Below are positions 9,758 to 18,491 of a stretch of DNA of 64,000 nt, piece by piece. This DNA is from CAIXSC01 sp046349915 (GTDB lineage: Bacteria; Planctomycetota; Planctomycetia; Pirellulales; Pirellulaceae): contig JAXMBL010000003.1 in NCBI GenBank assembly GCA_046349915.1, forward strand, positions 992,001-1,056,000, in the 5' to 3' direction. The notes under the pieces were generated by a model, which was given only the letters and a program-made list of their open reading frames with translations, searched no databases and was not told the origin of the DNA. A program made the position numbers and the translations under genes. The stretch's first letter is position 1; each line of letters starts with the position of its first letter.

Positions 9758-11056
9758 CTAGTAGTAAACCGTCACGCCCATCGATCCCACGTGGACCGAT
9801 TCGGTGCTTGTCACGGATGTGTTGGGGATGGGGCCGGCAGGTGTCAGCAGCGGGCCGGTGATTGAGTGCGGGAGGTAAAACGTGTAGGCCGCATTCAAGC
9901 TCACATTAGGCGCCAAGTAGTACGAGCCGCCAGCACTCAACTCGTGCTCGTAATGAAGCGGCGCGGCAACGTTGATCATTGTCAGCGTCGAGGGGGTCGG
10001 ATTCTCGTTGAATGTGTACCCCGCTCGCAGTATCAGACTCTCCGCGATCTGGTGCTGGAGGCCGATGGCGAGCGACATGACGCTGTTCCAGCCCAAGCCG
10101 CGCATTGACCCGTCGGCGTTGAAACCAGAGTCGCCCCAACCCGACGCGTGGGCGTAGTCGATATACCGCAGGTCGAATGCCAGGAGCGTCGACTCGCTGA
10201 CAACGTACGACACGCCGCCGCTCGCGACGAGCGGCAAGTCCCAGGCGAAACGCACCGACTTGGGATTCCCTAGTTCATCCTGTGATAAGTACGTGCCCGC
10301 CCGCATCCAAGAAGGGGTCCGAATCGCCGCGCCCACTCGCCAGTTTTCATTCACAATGTAGAAGGCGCCAAGTTGAGCCCCCGCGCCCCACTGCATTTGC
10401 GAACCGGCGCCTGTAGAGTATCGCGGCTGACCGCTGCCGTCCGCATCATCGGGCGGTGCGATAACCAGCGGGTCGACGACGACTTCGCCCAGTGTCAGGA
10501 TCGGACTCGCTCCAATCGACAACGAGTCAGAGACGGCCCACGAGACGGTCGGCGTCACGTCGAGAAACTGGGCTTCCGTATAGATGCGTCCCAACCCGCC
10601 TGGATTACCCGGTGTGTTTGATTGAGGCATCAGCACCGGATTGGTCAGGCTCGCAGGGTAATTCGTTCGGAATCCGGCGACCCCCATGACTCCCAGGCCG
10701 ATCGTGATGGGCGAGTCGACGCACTTGTGCGACCAACCCACGGTAGGCACGACCGACACTCCGGGTTCCGCGGAATTCGAACCGGCGGCCAAGCCGGTAA
10801 TCGACGATTCCACTTCGATCAAAGGAAATAACAGATCCGCCCCAAACGTCAGTTCTGAGCATGACAGGCCGCTCAAGGTCGCAGGATTCCAGCGAAGGGC
10901 GCCCATAGCGTCGAGTGGCGCGGCGGTTGCGGCGCCGCCCAGCGACCGGTTGACGGGACCGGACGCCGACAAGAGTACGCCCTGGCCGTACAGAGAATGC
11001 GGCGCGACGCTGCAGGCGAGAAGCAGCAGGAGGGCAATGATAAGGAAGCGATTCAT
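9758..11056 (-). CDS. FadL/TodX (OMPP1) family outer-membrane protein
   Basis: 432 residues with a clear Sec signal (MNRFLIIALLLLLACS). After cleavage comes the family hallmark: a short N-terminal hatch with a SLGGA motif, then RWNPATLSGL, where NPA is the classic FadL signature. Alternating beta strands follow to a final aromatic residue (VTVYY), typical of an outer-membrane barrel. Family members import long-chain fatty acids or hydrophobic aromatics. The gene converges with the TPR kinase, 151 bp apart, and diverges from the disrupted kinase gene. It lies about 7 kb from a lipoxygenase operon, so fatty-acid uptake for that pathway is conceivable, but this is inference from distance only. 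Confidence 0.85.
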   Translation of the reverse strand: MNRFLIIALLLLLACSVAPHSLYGQGVLLSASGPVNRSLGGAATAAPLDAMGALRWNPATLSGLSCSELTFGADLLFPLIEVESSITGLAAGSNSAEPGVSVVPTVGWSHKCVDSPITIGLGVMGVAGFRTNYPASLTNPVLMPQSNTPGNPGGLGRIYTEAQFLDVTPTVSWAVSDSLSIGASPILTLGEVVVDPLVIAPPDDADGSGQPRYSTGAGSQMQWGAGAQLGAFYIVNENWRVGAAIRTPSWMRAGTYLSQDELGNPKSVRFAWDLPLVASGGVSYVVSESTLLAFDLRYIDYAHASGWGDSGFNADGSMRGLGWNSVMSLAIGLQHQIAESLILRAGYTFNENPTPSTLTMINVAAPLHYEHELSAGGSYYLAPNVSLNAAYTFYLPHSITGPLLTPAGPIPNTSVTSTESVHVGSMGVTVYY

Positions 11057-11389
11057 CGCAGTCGTCCCAGCGGTTCAAAGGTCAAAGTTCCGGCCTTCCG
11101 ACATCGCATCGGGGGGGGGAGGAAGCCTTTCGACTAATTCGCCATCGAGCCCCCCGTTTATCCGCCTTATTCGGAAAAACCCGCCGAATGGGTGCAGGCA
11201 ACCCGCGATCCCAGACGCCCACAGCGTCAAATTGACGCGAGTTCGCAAACTGCGGGGATTGGGAGACGGGGCGGGTTGGCGGAAATATTCGAGTCGGTCG
11301 CGCCCCTGCCAGAGCAGGTCGACCACCGGAGCACTCGGCGCTCCCTGTGCGGGTTGCACTTCTAAGCTACGGGGAATTGGTCTAGACTA
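11057..11389. other. Divergent intergenic region between FadL-type gene and kinase gene
   Basis: 333 bp separating two divergent genes, so promoters for both should lie here. No convincing -35/-10 pair or operator was recognised. A 94-codon minus-strand frame (11359-11075) ends 18 bp before the FadL-type start. It lacks recognisable domains or a good ribosome-binding site, and I treat it as doubtful. Confidence 0.4.
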
Positions 11390-12046
11390 GTGTCGACCCG
11401 CCATCCCCTCCCTCAGTGTATTGTGCTTTCCCCCCTTAAAAGGTTTTTGCGAGTCGTGCGTGATCCAAACGCTTTCGATGAAACGCTGTCGCTGCTAAAA
11501 CCCAGCGGGGATGCTCAACCGGGCGAGCCCGCATGGTTCGGCCGCTTTCGCGTTGAACGGCGCCTTGGGGCCGGTTCATTCGGCGAAGTGTTTCTTGGCC
11601 ATGATCCGGCCCTCGATCGCAAAGTCGCCATTAAGTCGCCGCTTGGGGAGTATTCGGAAGAGACGATCCAGCGTTATCTGCTGGAAGCGCGAAACTTGGC
11701 GCAACTTCAGCATGCGGGAATCGTCTCCGTGTTCGATGTGGGACGCGACGCACAGCGCTGCTTCATCGTGACCGAATACCTCCAAGGGAGTTTACTGCGC
11801 GACCGGATGGATCAGGGGCGAATGGAATGGCGCACCTGTGTCCGCATTGTCGCTCATTTGGCGGAAGCGTTGGCGCACGCCCATTCGCGCGGAATCATTC
11901 ATCGCGACATCAAACCCTCGAACATCATGATCACGCCCGAGGGGCGATGCGTGCTGATCGACTTTGGGCTCGCGGTCAACGATCTCCAGGCGACTCGAGG
12001 AGAGTTGGCGGGAACGCCCAGCTACATGGCGCCCGAACAGGTGAGC
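11390..12046 (+). pseudogene. 5' fragment of a Ser/Thr kinase/cyclase-like/AAA/TPR gene, cut by an IS110-type element
   Basis: The first 219 codons of a large regulator start at a GTG (11390); no good Shine-Dalgarno is visible, so the start is uncertain. The kinase N-lobe begins near residue 52 with GAGSFGEV, VAIK (Lys82), HRDIKPSN (Asp173), DFG (191-193) and MAPEQ near 213. Reading then runs into insertion-sequence DNA and ends after 22 foreign codons at 12112. The break falls between kinase subdomains VIII and IX. The missing continuation (ESHRIDGRTDIYALG) is found in the same frame at 13511-13514, beyond the element. A protein truncated here would lack the C-lobe and should be inactive. 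Joined, the two parts give about 1,383 residues. Confidence 0.85.
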
Positions 12047-12061
12047 GACGGTCTTAATTCT

Positions 12062-12067
12062 TGTCAA
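12062..12067 (-). promoter_or_regulatory. Perfect TTGACA box at the IS right end
   Basis: On the minus strand a consensus -35 hexamer sits 15 bp inside the RE tip. IS110 circles are known to build a promoter across the joined RE-LE ends. In such a circle a TAGTAT sequence of LE would lie about 20 bp downstream, which is a long spacing. The role is inferred. Confidence 0.4.
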
Positions 12068-12073
12068 CAACTG

Positions 12074-12095
12074 ATTCAAAAAGACATTTTTGAAT
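12074..12095. repeat. Perfect 9-bp hairpin in the IS right end
   Basis: Arms ATTCAAAAA (12074-12082) and TTTTTGAAT (12087-12095) enclose a 4-base loop. It lies downstream of the transposase, near the RE tip, and may end transcription or act as an end-recognition structure. Confidence 0.55.
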
Positions 12096-12132
12096 TCCTT
12101 CGTGGAGTGTGAAGTAGTGCAACTCATGCTCC

Positions 12133-12150
12133 TTGGGGGCCAGCCCCCAA
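12133..12150. repeat. GC-rich hairpin downstream of the transposase
   Basis: TTGGGGG (12133-12139) and CCCCCAA (12144-12150) form a 7-bp stem with a CCAG loop in the 3' noncoding part of the element. No T-run follows, so it is not a classical intrinsic terminator. Confidence 0.5.
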
Positions 12151-12317
12151 ACCCCCGGGATTTTGGGAGGCATGGACTCGGGTGTTCAAGGTTCTTGTCG
12201 ACGTGAAAGTGATGGGGTATCGTAGCGCGTGCTCGACGAAACGGAGCGAGGCTCTGTGGGGACACAACCTGGCAAGGGATAGTCGAGTCGAGGGTGCGTC
12301 AAGGACGCCGTGTCGTC

Positions 12318-13292
12318 TCAGGGTTGACCTGGGACGATCTTTTCATTGCTCCAGAGCACATCATTCTTGATTAGCGTGTTCAGGATTGTGAGCAGCTTCC
12401 GCATGCAGGCAACCAGCGCTAGCTTCTTGGCTTTGCCACGAGCGAGTAGGTGTTGGTAGTGCGCGCGGATTCTCTCGTTGCGGCACGTGGCGACCAAGGT
12501 GGCCATGTAGAGAACGCGTCGCACATGCACGCGGCCTCCCATCACAAAACGCTGTCCCTTCCAGGTTCCCGAGTCGCGATTGATCGGCGCGACGCCCACC
12601 AGCTTGGCGATCTGCTCGCGATTCAGTTTCCCCAGTTCGGGAAGGTCGGCGAGGATCGTGCTGATGGTGACGGCGCCGACTCCCTGCACGGAGTTCAAGA
12701 TTTCGACCTTGCGCGCATTAACCGTGTCCGCGGCGACGCATTTCTCGAGCCGCGAATCGAGCACTTTTAGCTGCTTTTTCAGGGATTCCAGCGTCTGGCG
12801 AATGTAATCCTTGACCTCGTGATCTCCGGTCTGGAGCAACCGGTTGGACTCCTGATTGATGAGGTCCAGAAGTTGTGCACGACGGGTCACCAACGCGGCG
12901 ATCTTCTCCTCGGCTTCGGACTTGGCGACCATGGGCGCGGGCTTCACGACTTGGCCGAAGGTCGCGATGACCTCCGCATCAATCGAGTCTGTCTTAGCGT
13001 CCCGGCCGATCCCCTTGGCGAAGTCGCGGACCTGTCGCGGATTGACGACCGCGACCGCAATCTGACGTTCTCCCAGCACTCTGACCAACGTCGACTCGTA
13101 GCCGCCCGTGGCCTCCATCACGACCAACACTCGGGACTTGTGCTTGAGCACCTTCACCAACTCACGGACTATGGCGTCGGTGGAGTTGTCGATCGTGAGA
13201 CGCGTCTTCGAGTCGGGGAGAAAAACGTCCAACTGAGACTTCGACACATCGACGCCTACGAACAACGCAAACGACTCAGCTTCGTTCTTCAT
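12318..13292 (-). CDS. tnpA: IS110-family DEDD transposase/recombinase
   Basis: 324 residues, full length for the family. The N-terminal RuvC-like DEDD domain shows GVDVSK (Asp15), VVMEATGG (Glu60) and DAKTDSIDAE (Asp102 and Asp105). The C-terminal Transposase_20 region has the helix-hairpin-helix-like SVQGVGAVTIST, then NRDSG with Ser241 in the place expected for the catalytic serine, GGR, VRRVLYM and MRKLLTILN. All catalytic residues are present and the frame is intact, so the element may still be mobile. The family excises and inserts a circular intermediate, guided by an RNA from the element's own noncoding end. The start ATG at 13292 is where the proposed bridge RNA ends. Confidence 0.95.
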   Translation of the reverse strand: MKNEAESFALFVGVDVSKSQLDVFLPDSKTRLTIDNSTDAIVRELVKVLKHKSRVLVVMEATGGYESTLVRVLGERQIAVAVVNPRQVRDFAKGIGRDAKTDSIDAEVIATFGQVVKPAPMVAKSEAEEKIAALVTRRAQLLDLINQESNRLLQTGDHEVKDYIRQTLESLKKQLKVLDSRLEKCVAADTVNARKVEILNSVQGVGAVTISTILADLPELGKLNREQIAKLVGVAPINRDSGTWKGQRFVMGGRVHVRRVLYMATLVATCRNERIRAHYQHLLARGKAKKLALVACMRKLLTILNTLIKNDVLWSNEKIVPGQP

Positions 13293-13450
13293 TACATCCC
13301 ATCCTAGTTAATTCGAGCTGGCCGGAGCCGCTCATGCGACGGTGCGGGTTTGAAATGAACGGCTTGCGATCCAGCTCACCCACGGCCTTAGCGCCAAGGG
13401 GCGGTCGATCTACAAGCCGTCGCTCTTCGCCAGTGCACCTAGCGAAGAAT
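13293..13450 (-). ncRNA. Candidate IS110 bridge RNA (target- and donor-binding loops)
   Basis: Read on the minus strand, this LE segment folds in the order known for IS621-type bridge RNAs. First a 5' stem-loop (arms 13442-13448 and 13424-13430, 7 bp). Then a target-binding loop closed by an 8-bp stem (13413-13420 with 13359-13366) around a small hairpin (13396-13399 with 13386-13389). Then a donor loop around a GC-rich hairpin (13315-13333). In the target loop, GGTGAGC (13380-13374) is the exact complement of the flank plus core (genomic 12040-12046 reads GGTGAGC on plus). In the donor loop, ACCGTC (13343-13338) repeats the RE tip and ACTAGG (13308-13303) is complementary to the LE tip. The left-target guide matches poorly (CGAC and CGC with a gap). 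Ends of the RNA are estimated. Confidence 0.7.
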
Positions 13451-13510
13451 GTTCGTCCAGCGGAGAGGTTCGTGAATGACCTTCCGCGTGTCAACTACTC
13501 AGATACTAGG

Positions 13511-16500
13511 GGCGAGTCGCATCGAATCGATGGTCGCACCGACATCTATGCCCTGGGCGTTATTCTCTACGAGTTGCTGACGGGTAAGCGTCCGTTTCGA
13601 TCGGACGACATGCAGACGCTGTTCCACAAGATCCTGCACGACTCGCCGCAACCCGTGCGGCAATTGAATCCCGAGACGCCCGCCGCGGTCGACGAGATCT
13701 GCATGCGGGCGCTCGAAAAGAACCTGACCAGTCGCTTCACGACGGCCGGCGACTTTGCCGCGGCCCTTCTCCAGACGTTGGGCTCGGACCCAGCAGCGCC
13801 GCTGTCGGCCTTCGCGGCCGATCATCGTCAGGTCGTCGCCTCGGATAAATCGACCGCATCGACGTCTCGCAATAATTTGCGAGAAGCGTCGCAGACGCGG
13901 CGCTTGCGCGACGCCGAACTGCGACTCGTGTCGCTCCTGGGCGTCGGTTTCGACGTCGCGCAGCGATTGGCGGATGTCGAAGAGCAGCATGCGTGCGCGG
14001 AGCGATTCGCGAGCATCGTTAAGGCGATCGCGGAAAAGCACGGCGGCGCCATGTGCACCGGCACCGGCGGTGAATTGGAAATCTGCTTCGGCTTCCCCAT
14101 CTCGTATGAAGACTCCGTCACGCGGGCCGTGCGGTGCGGATTGGAGATCCTGCGGTCGACAAGCGGCGACGAATGTCTGCCGCTCGCCGAAGAGATGCTC
14201 GTCGCAATCCATTCGGGGCAGGCGGTAGCTGAGGAGTCGCCGCACGGAGTTAAAGTGACCGGCGACGTTTCGGTCGCGCTGCGCCGCTTGCTCGGCGTGC
14301 TCGAATCAGGCGCCGTCCACGCAACCGAGAGCGCCCATTCCCTCTGCCGCTTGTTCTTCGAAACCGAGATCGTCGGCGAGTTCAAGGCGCGCGGTTTGTC
14401 GAAGCCGATCGTCATGCATCGCGTCGTCCGCGAAGCGCCGGTGACGAAGAATCGAGTCGAGTTGGTTGATCCGGGCAACCTGACCCCGCTCATCGGTCGC
14501 GATACGGAGCTTTCGATTCTTAAGGACCGCTGGGAACAGGCCGCCGAAGGCATGGGGCAGATCGTGCTGCTGATCGGCGAAGCTGGACTCGGCAAATCGA
14601 GATTAATTCGCGAAATCCGCGAGCACGCAGTCGACCAAAGCGAGACGCCCGACATCATCGAGCTGCGGTGCTCCCAGTACCATCGAGCGGCGGGCCTCTA
14701 CCCGCTTATCGAACATCTGACGCAGTTGCTCGAGCTCGACGCGCAGTCCAACGATGAAGGGCGAGTGTTGGCAATCGAGCGCTACCTCGAAAGCCTGCGG
14801 CTGCATTCCGACCATAACGTCGCTCTCCTGGCCTCGCTGCTGGGCATCGACCCCAAGTACGCGCCATCACTGGGAATCCCCCCGCAGCGCATCAAGGAGC
14901 ACGTCGCGCAACTGGCGCTCGACATTCTCCGCCAGCGCGCGGAACGCGGCCCCATTCTATTCATCGTCGAGGACCTGCACTGGGTCGACCCCACGTTACT
15001 CGATCTGCTCGCCGCCTACGTCGAGTCGTTCGATCAGCATCGTGCGCTGAGCATCTTTACGTTCCGGCCCGAGTTTGAGACGCCTTGGCGCAGCAAGCCG
15101 CACCAGACGCAAATCGCCTTGAATCGGCTCACTCGCCGCCAGATTCGCGACATGATGCGCCGGCGGCTTGGCGGCATCGAGGTGCGCGACGCCGTCGTCG
15201 ATCAGATCGTGGAACGAACCGACGGGATTCCGTTGTTCATCGAGGAGTTCACAACGCTCCTGGCGGAAACGGGCGCGCTGTCCAATTCGGCCTCCTCTGA
15301 CGCGCAGCTGAGTCTGGTCATTCCCACGTCGCTGCAAGGCCTGCTTATGGCGCGTCTCGATCGGCTGGAGAGCGACTGGGGCGTCATCCAGTTGGCGTCC
15401 GCGATCGGCCGCGAGTTTACGTTTGCGCTCTTGGCTGCGGCCTCGGACATGGACTCGACGATGCTCCAGGAGGAACTCGTCAAACTGGTCGACGCGGAGA
15501 TTCTCTTCCAGAAGGGAAAGTTCCCGGACGCATCGTTCATCTTCAAACACGCGCTGATCCAGGATTCGGCCTACAACTCGCTGCTCAAGAAGCGTCGCCA
15601 GCAGATGCACGAGGGCATTGCCACGACGCTCGAAACCCACTTCCCCGAGGTGGCTCATCGACAGCCGGAATTGCTGGCCCATCACTTCACCGAGGCGGCG
15701 CTGGTGAAGCGCGCCGTCGAGTATTGGTTGAAGGCGGGCAAGAAGGCGCAGGCCGTGTCGGCGAACGTAGAAGCGATCAGCCACTTGCGCCGCGGACTAA
15801 ACCTGCTGTCGTCGCTCGAACCGTCGCGTGAACGAGATCAACTGGAGTTGGCATTTCAGACGACGCTGGGACCGATCCTCATGGCGGCCCGCGGCTGGTC
15901 GGCGCCCGAGGTTGGAGAGGCCATTGAACGAGCTCGGCAGCTGTGTGCGGGAATCGGCAGCGTTTCGGATCAATTCTTCGTCCTGTGGGGGCTGTGGGGC
16001 TGGCGTTTGATTCGCGGGGACATCGACATCTGCGAACGCATCGCCGAAGAGTCCGTGCAGTTGGCGGAGAGCGTTCCCGAGGCGCGCGATCTGCAACCGG
16101 AAGCCTATTGGACTGTTGGTTGCACTGCCTATTACAAGGGCGAACTGACGAAGGGCCGAGTGCTGTTGCAGAAGGGGCTTGACCTGAACAACCCCGAACG
16201 CGAACGTGTCTACGCCTTGGGAACAGGCCAATACTGCAGCGTGCTCTGCCGCACCCACATTGCCCTTGCGCTCTGGCAACTCGGATTCCCCGATCAGGCC
16301 ATCCAGCTGGCCGACGAATCGGTCCGCTTGGCCAAACCGCTGAACCATCCATTCAGCCTGGCCATGGCGACCTTTTTCCGTCGGCAAATCCTGCAATTCC
16401 TGGGGCGCGATCAACAGGCGGCGGCCAGCGTGGAGGACGAGTATCGGAATTGCCATGATCAAGGGTTTGCTTTCTACGAAGTGCACGCCATGTTCGGCAA

Positions 16501-17005
16501 GGGCGAGTTTCTACTGCGAAAAGGCAAGCTGGCGGAAGCGAGGCAGTGGATCGACCAGGGATGGCAGATGCGCAGCGCGATGGGCAGTCTTCTGTCGATG
16601 GACTTTCCCTATCGCAATTTGGCCGAAGCATTTCTTAAAGCCGGTTTGCAAGCCGACGCCGAACTATGGCTCGATCGTGGTTTCGATCTCTGTGAGAACC
16701 ACCACCTACGTGTTTACGAGAGTGAGTTTCTCCGTTTGCGCGGCGAACTGGCGCTCGCTCGAGCCGACCAGGCAGGCGCCGACGCGTTTTACGAACAGGC
16801 GATCGAGGCTGCTCGTCGGGAGCAAGCGTTGTCCTGGGAATTGCGTTCCACCATCCAATGGGCCGAATTGCGGCGCAGCCAGCAGCGCGAGGCCGAAGCG
16901 CTCACGCGGTTGAAAACCTGCTACGACCAGTTTACAGAAGGTTTCGACAGCGCCGACCTGCGCCGCGCGGCAGCGCTGCTTGAAACACTCGCCGGTCATC
17001 CTTGA
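13511..17005 (+). pseudogene. 3' fragment of the kinase/cyclase-like/AAA/TPR gene
   Basis: Continuation of the gene begun at 11390. It resumes in the kinase C-lobe (RTDIYALGVILYELLTGKRPF). A degenerate class III nucleotide-cyclase-like domain follows at about 13920-14450. Then comes a large AAA/STAND-type ATPase with Walker A GEAGLGKS (14576-14599) and Walker B ILFIVEDLHWVD (about 14953-14988), and finally about 430 residues of TPR-like helices. This order resembles bacterial kinase/cyclase/ATPase signalling proteins. The open frame extends back to 13334, but those codons are insertion-sequence DNA. No internal start with a clear ribosome-binding site was seen, so expression is doubtful. No other frameshift or stop is present, which argues for a recent disruption. 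Confidence 0.85.
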
Positions 17006-17036
17006 ACGATTCGTCCCTCTCGCAGAGGAACTCTCG

Positions 17037-18422
17037 ATGTTGGGCAAGCGAGCGATCGTAGTCGGCGGCAGCATCGGCGGCATCCTGGCCGCTCGAGCTT
17101 TATCGGACCACTTCGAAGAGGTGACGATCGTCGAGCGAGATGCGTTGACAGGCGAGTACGAACCACGCAAGGGAGCGCCGCAGGGACGCAACGTACACGT
17201 CATGTTCGGCGGCGGCGCTCGCGTGATCGACGGATTGTTTCCCGGCTTCTTCGCTGAACTGGCCGCTCGCGGGTCGGTCGTTTGCGACTTTGCCAAGGAG
17301 TTGTGCTGGTACCACGGCGGCGTGTGGAAGGCGCGGCCCGAGTCCGATTTGGTCTCCTACTGGCAGACTCGTCCCTTTCTCGAAGCCAATCTGCTCGAAC
17401 GCCTCCGACGCGAAACCATGGTACGGGTCCTCGATCGCCGCAAGGTGGTTCGCTTGATTGCCGACGACTCGCGTTCACGCATCATGGGTGTGGAAGTCAG
17501 CGAGGCGAACGACGAGTCGACGACCGAACAACTCGCGGCCGACTTCGTCGTCGATGCGTCCGGGCGCGGCAGCGTCGCGCCGAAGTGGCTCGAGTCGTTG
17601 GGATACGAGGCGCCGACCGAGGAGACGGTCGAAGTGAACATCGGCTATGCGAGCCGCATCTATGAGCCGTCCAAGAAACCCCGCGACTGGCAGGTCATGG
17701 CGCTGTACGGATCACCGCCCCACAGCAAGCGAACGGGCTACATCTTTCCAATCGAAGGCGGACGGTGGCTGGTGAGCGCCGTCGGATTTCACAAAGACTA
17801 TCCGCCCGACGACGACGCGGGTTTTCTCGAGTTCGCTCGTTCGCTGGAACTCCCCGATTTCTATGAAGCGTTGCGGGAGTCGCAACCGTTGACTCCGGCG
17901 ACCTCCTTTCGATTCCCAGCCAATCGGTGGCGGCGCTACGACCGGTTGAAGCGGTTCCCCCAAGGGTTCCTGGTGCTTGGCGACGCCATCTCGACATTCA
18001 ATCCGGTGTACGGTCAGGGGATGAGCGCCTGCGCGCTGGAAGTCGACGTCTTAAGTCGGTTGTTGGCGTCTCAGGAGAGACACGGTCGAATCGGCGTAGA
18101 GTTTGCGAAGTCGTTTTTCCGCCAGGCCGCGAGAGTGATTGAGATTCCCTGGCTGCTCGCCACGCAATCCGACTTCCTCTATCCCGAGACGCGCGGTCAT
18201 CGACCGTTGCGCACCAAACCGCTGAACTGGTATTTGGCACGGGTGCTGCAACTGTGCTCCGGCGACGAACGCATCGTCAAAACGTTTTACGAAGTGTTGC
18301 ACTTCTTCCAGAAGCCGACGGCGCTCTTTCACCCTTACGTCGTCGGCGCCGTGTTGTGGCGAGCAGCGGGCGGCCGGCGCGGCTATCGGGACTCCAAGCA
18401 GCGTCCAGCGCCTGGAGTATGA
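17037..18422 (+). CDS. FAD-dependent monooxygenase, LasC-like epoxidase family
   Basis: 461 residues from the ATG at 17037, chosen because AGAGGAA lies at normal spacing and the FAD fold begins immediately (MLGKRAIVVGGSIGGILAAR, a GxGxxG-type dinucleotide loop as GGSIGG). VVDASGRG near 170 and the second FAD motif LGDAISTFNPVYGQGM near 320 fit flavoprotein monooxygenases. GAPQGRNVHVMFGGG resembles the PQGRHxHVL segment of LasC/Lsd18-like epoxidases. The substrate is unknown. It follows the disrupted regulator by 31 bp on the same strand and would be co-transcribed with it, so the insertion may be polar. It converges with the P450 gene 69 bp away. An oxidative step on the same lipid as the lipoxygenase operon is possible but unproven. 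Confidence 0.8.
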   Translation: MLGKRAIVVGGSIGGILAARALSDHFEEVTIVERDALTGEYEPRKGAPQGRNVHVMFGGGARVIDGLFPGFFAELAARGSVVCDFAKELCWYHGGVWKARPESDLVSYWQTRPFLEANLLERLRRETMVRVLDRRKVVRLIADDSRSRIMGVEVSEANDESTTEQLAADFVVDASGRGSVAPKWLESLGYEAPTEETVEVNIGYASRIYEPSKKPRDWQVMALYGSPPHSKRTGYIFPIEGGRWLVSAVGFHKDYPPDDDAGFLEFARSLELPDFYEALRESQPLTPATSFRFPANRWRRYDRLKRFPQGFLVLGDAISTFNPVYGQGMSACALEVDVLSRLLASQERHGRIGVEFAKSFFRQAARVIEIPWLLATQSDFLYPETRGHRPLRTKPLNWYLARVLQLCSGDERIVKTFYEVLHFFQKPTALFHPYVVGAVLWRAAGGRRGYRDSKQRPAPGV

Positions 18423-18491
18423 TCGAGTTCAGCCACATCTCAGTAACCTAGAGGTCTGGCTGTCGCCTTCAGCTAGCGAGGATCAGCGACG

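Larger units (their letters stand above)
12047..13511 (-). mobile_element. IS110-type insertion sequence (about 1,465 bp) inserted in a kinase gene
   Basis: Boundaries come from the split kinase frame: left flank ends at AGC (12044-12046), right flank resumes at 13511-13514. A GC dinucleotide occurs at both junctions (12045-12046 and 13512-13513), as expected for an IS110 core dinucleotide. There is no target-site duplication longer than about 4 bp and there are no long terminal inverted repeats, both typical of this family. Oriented by its transposase the left end (LE) is at 13511 and the right end (RE) at 12047. Outside the transposase it carries 219 bp at LE and 271 bp at RE. A similar 13-base sequence beginning TGTCAAC lies near each end (12062-12074 and 13489-13501). 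Ends are uncertain by about 2 bp. Confidence 0.85.

Noticed and set aside
11075..11359. 94-codon minus-strand frame upstream of the FadL-type gene
   Set aside because: No domain or ribosome-binding site was recognised, and it occupies a divergent promoter region. It could be real but is not supported.
13334..13510. First 59 codons of the frame leading into the kinase 3' fragment
   Set aside because: These codons are left-end IS DNA, overlapping the proposed bridge RNA on the other strand, and have no kinase homology.
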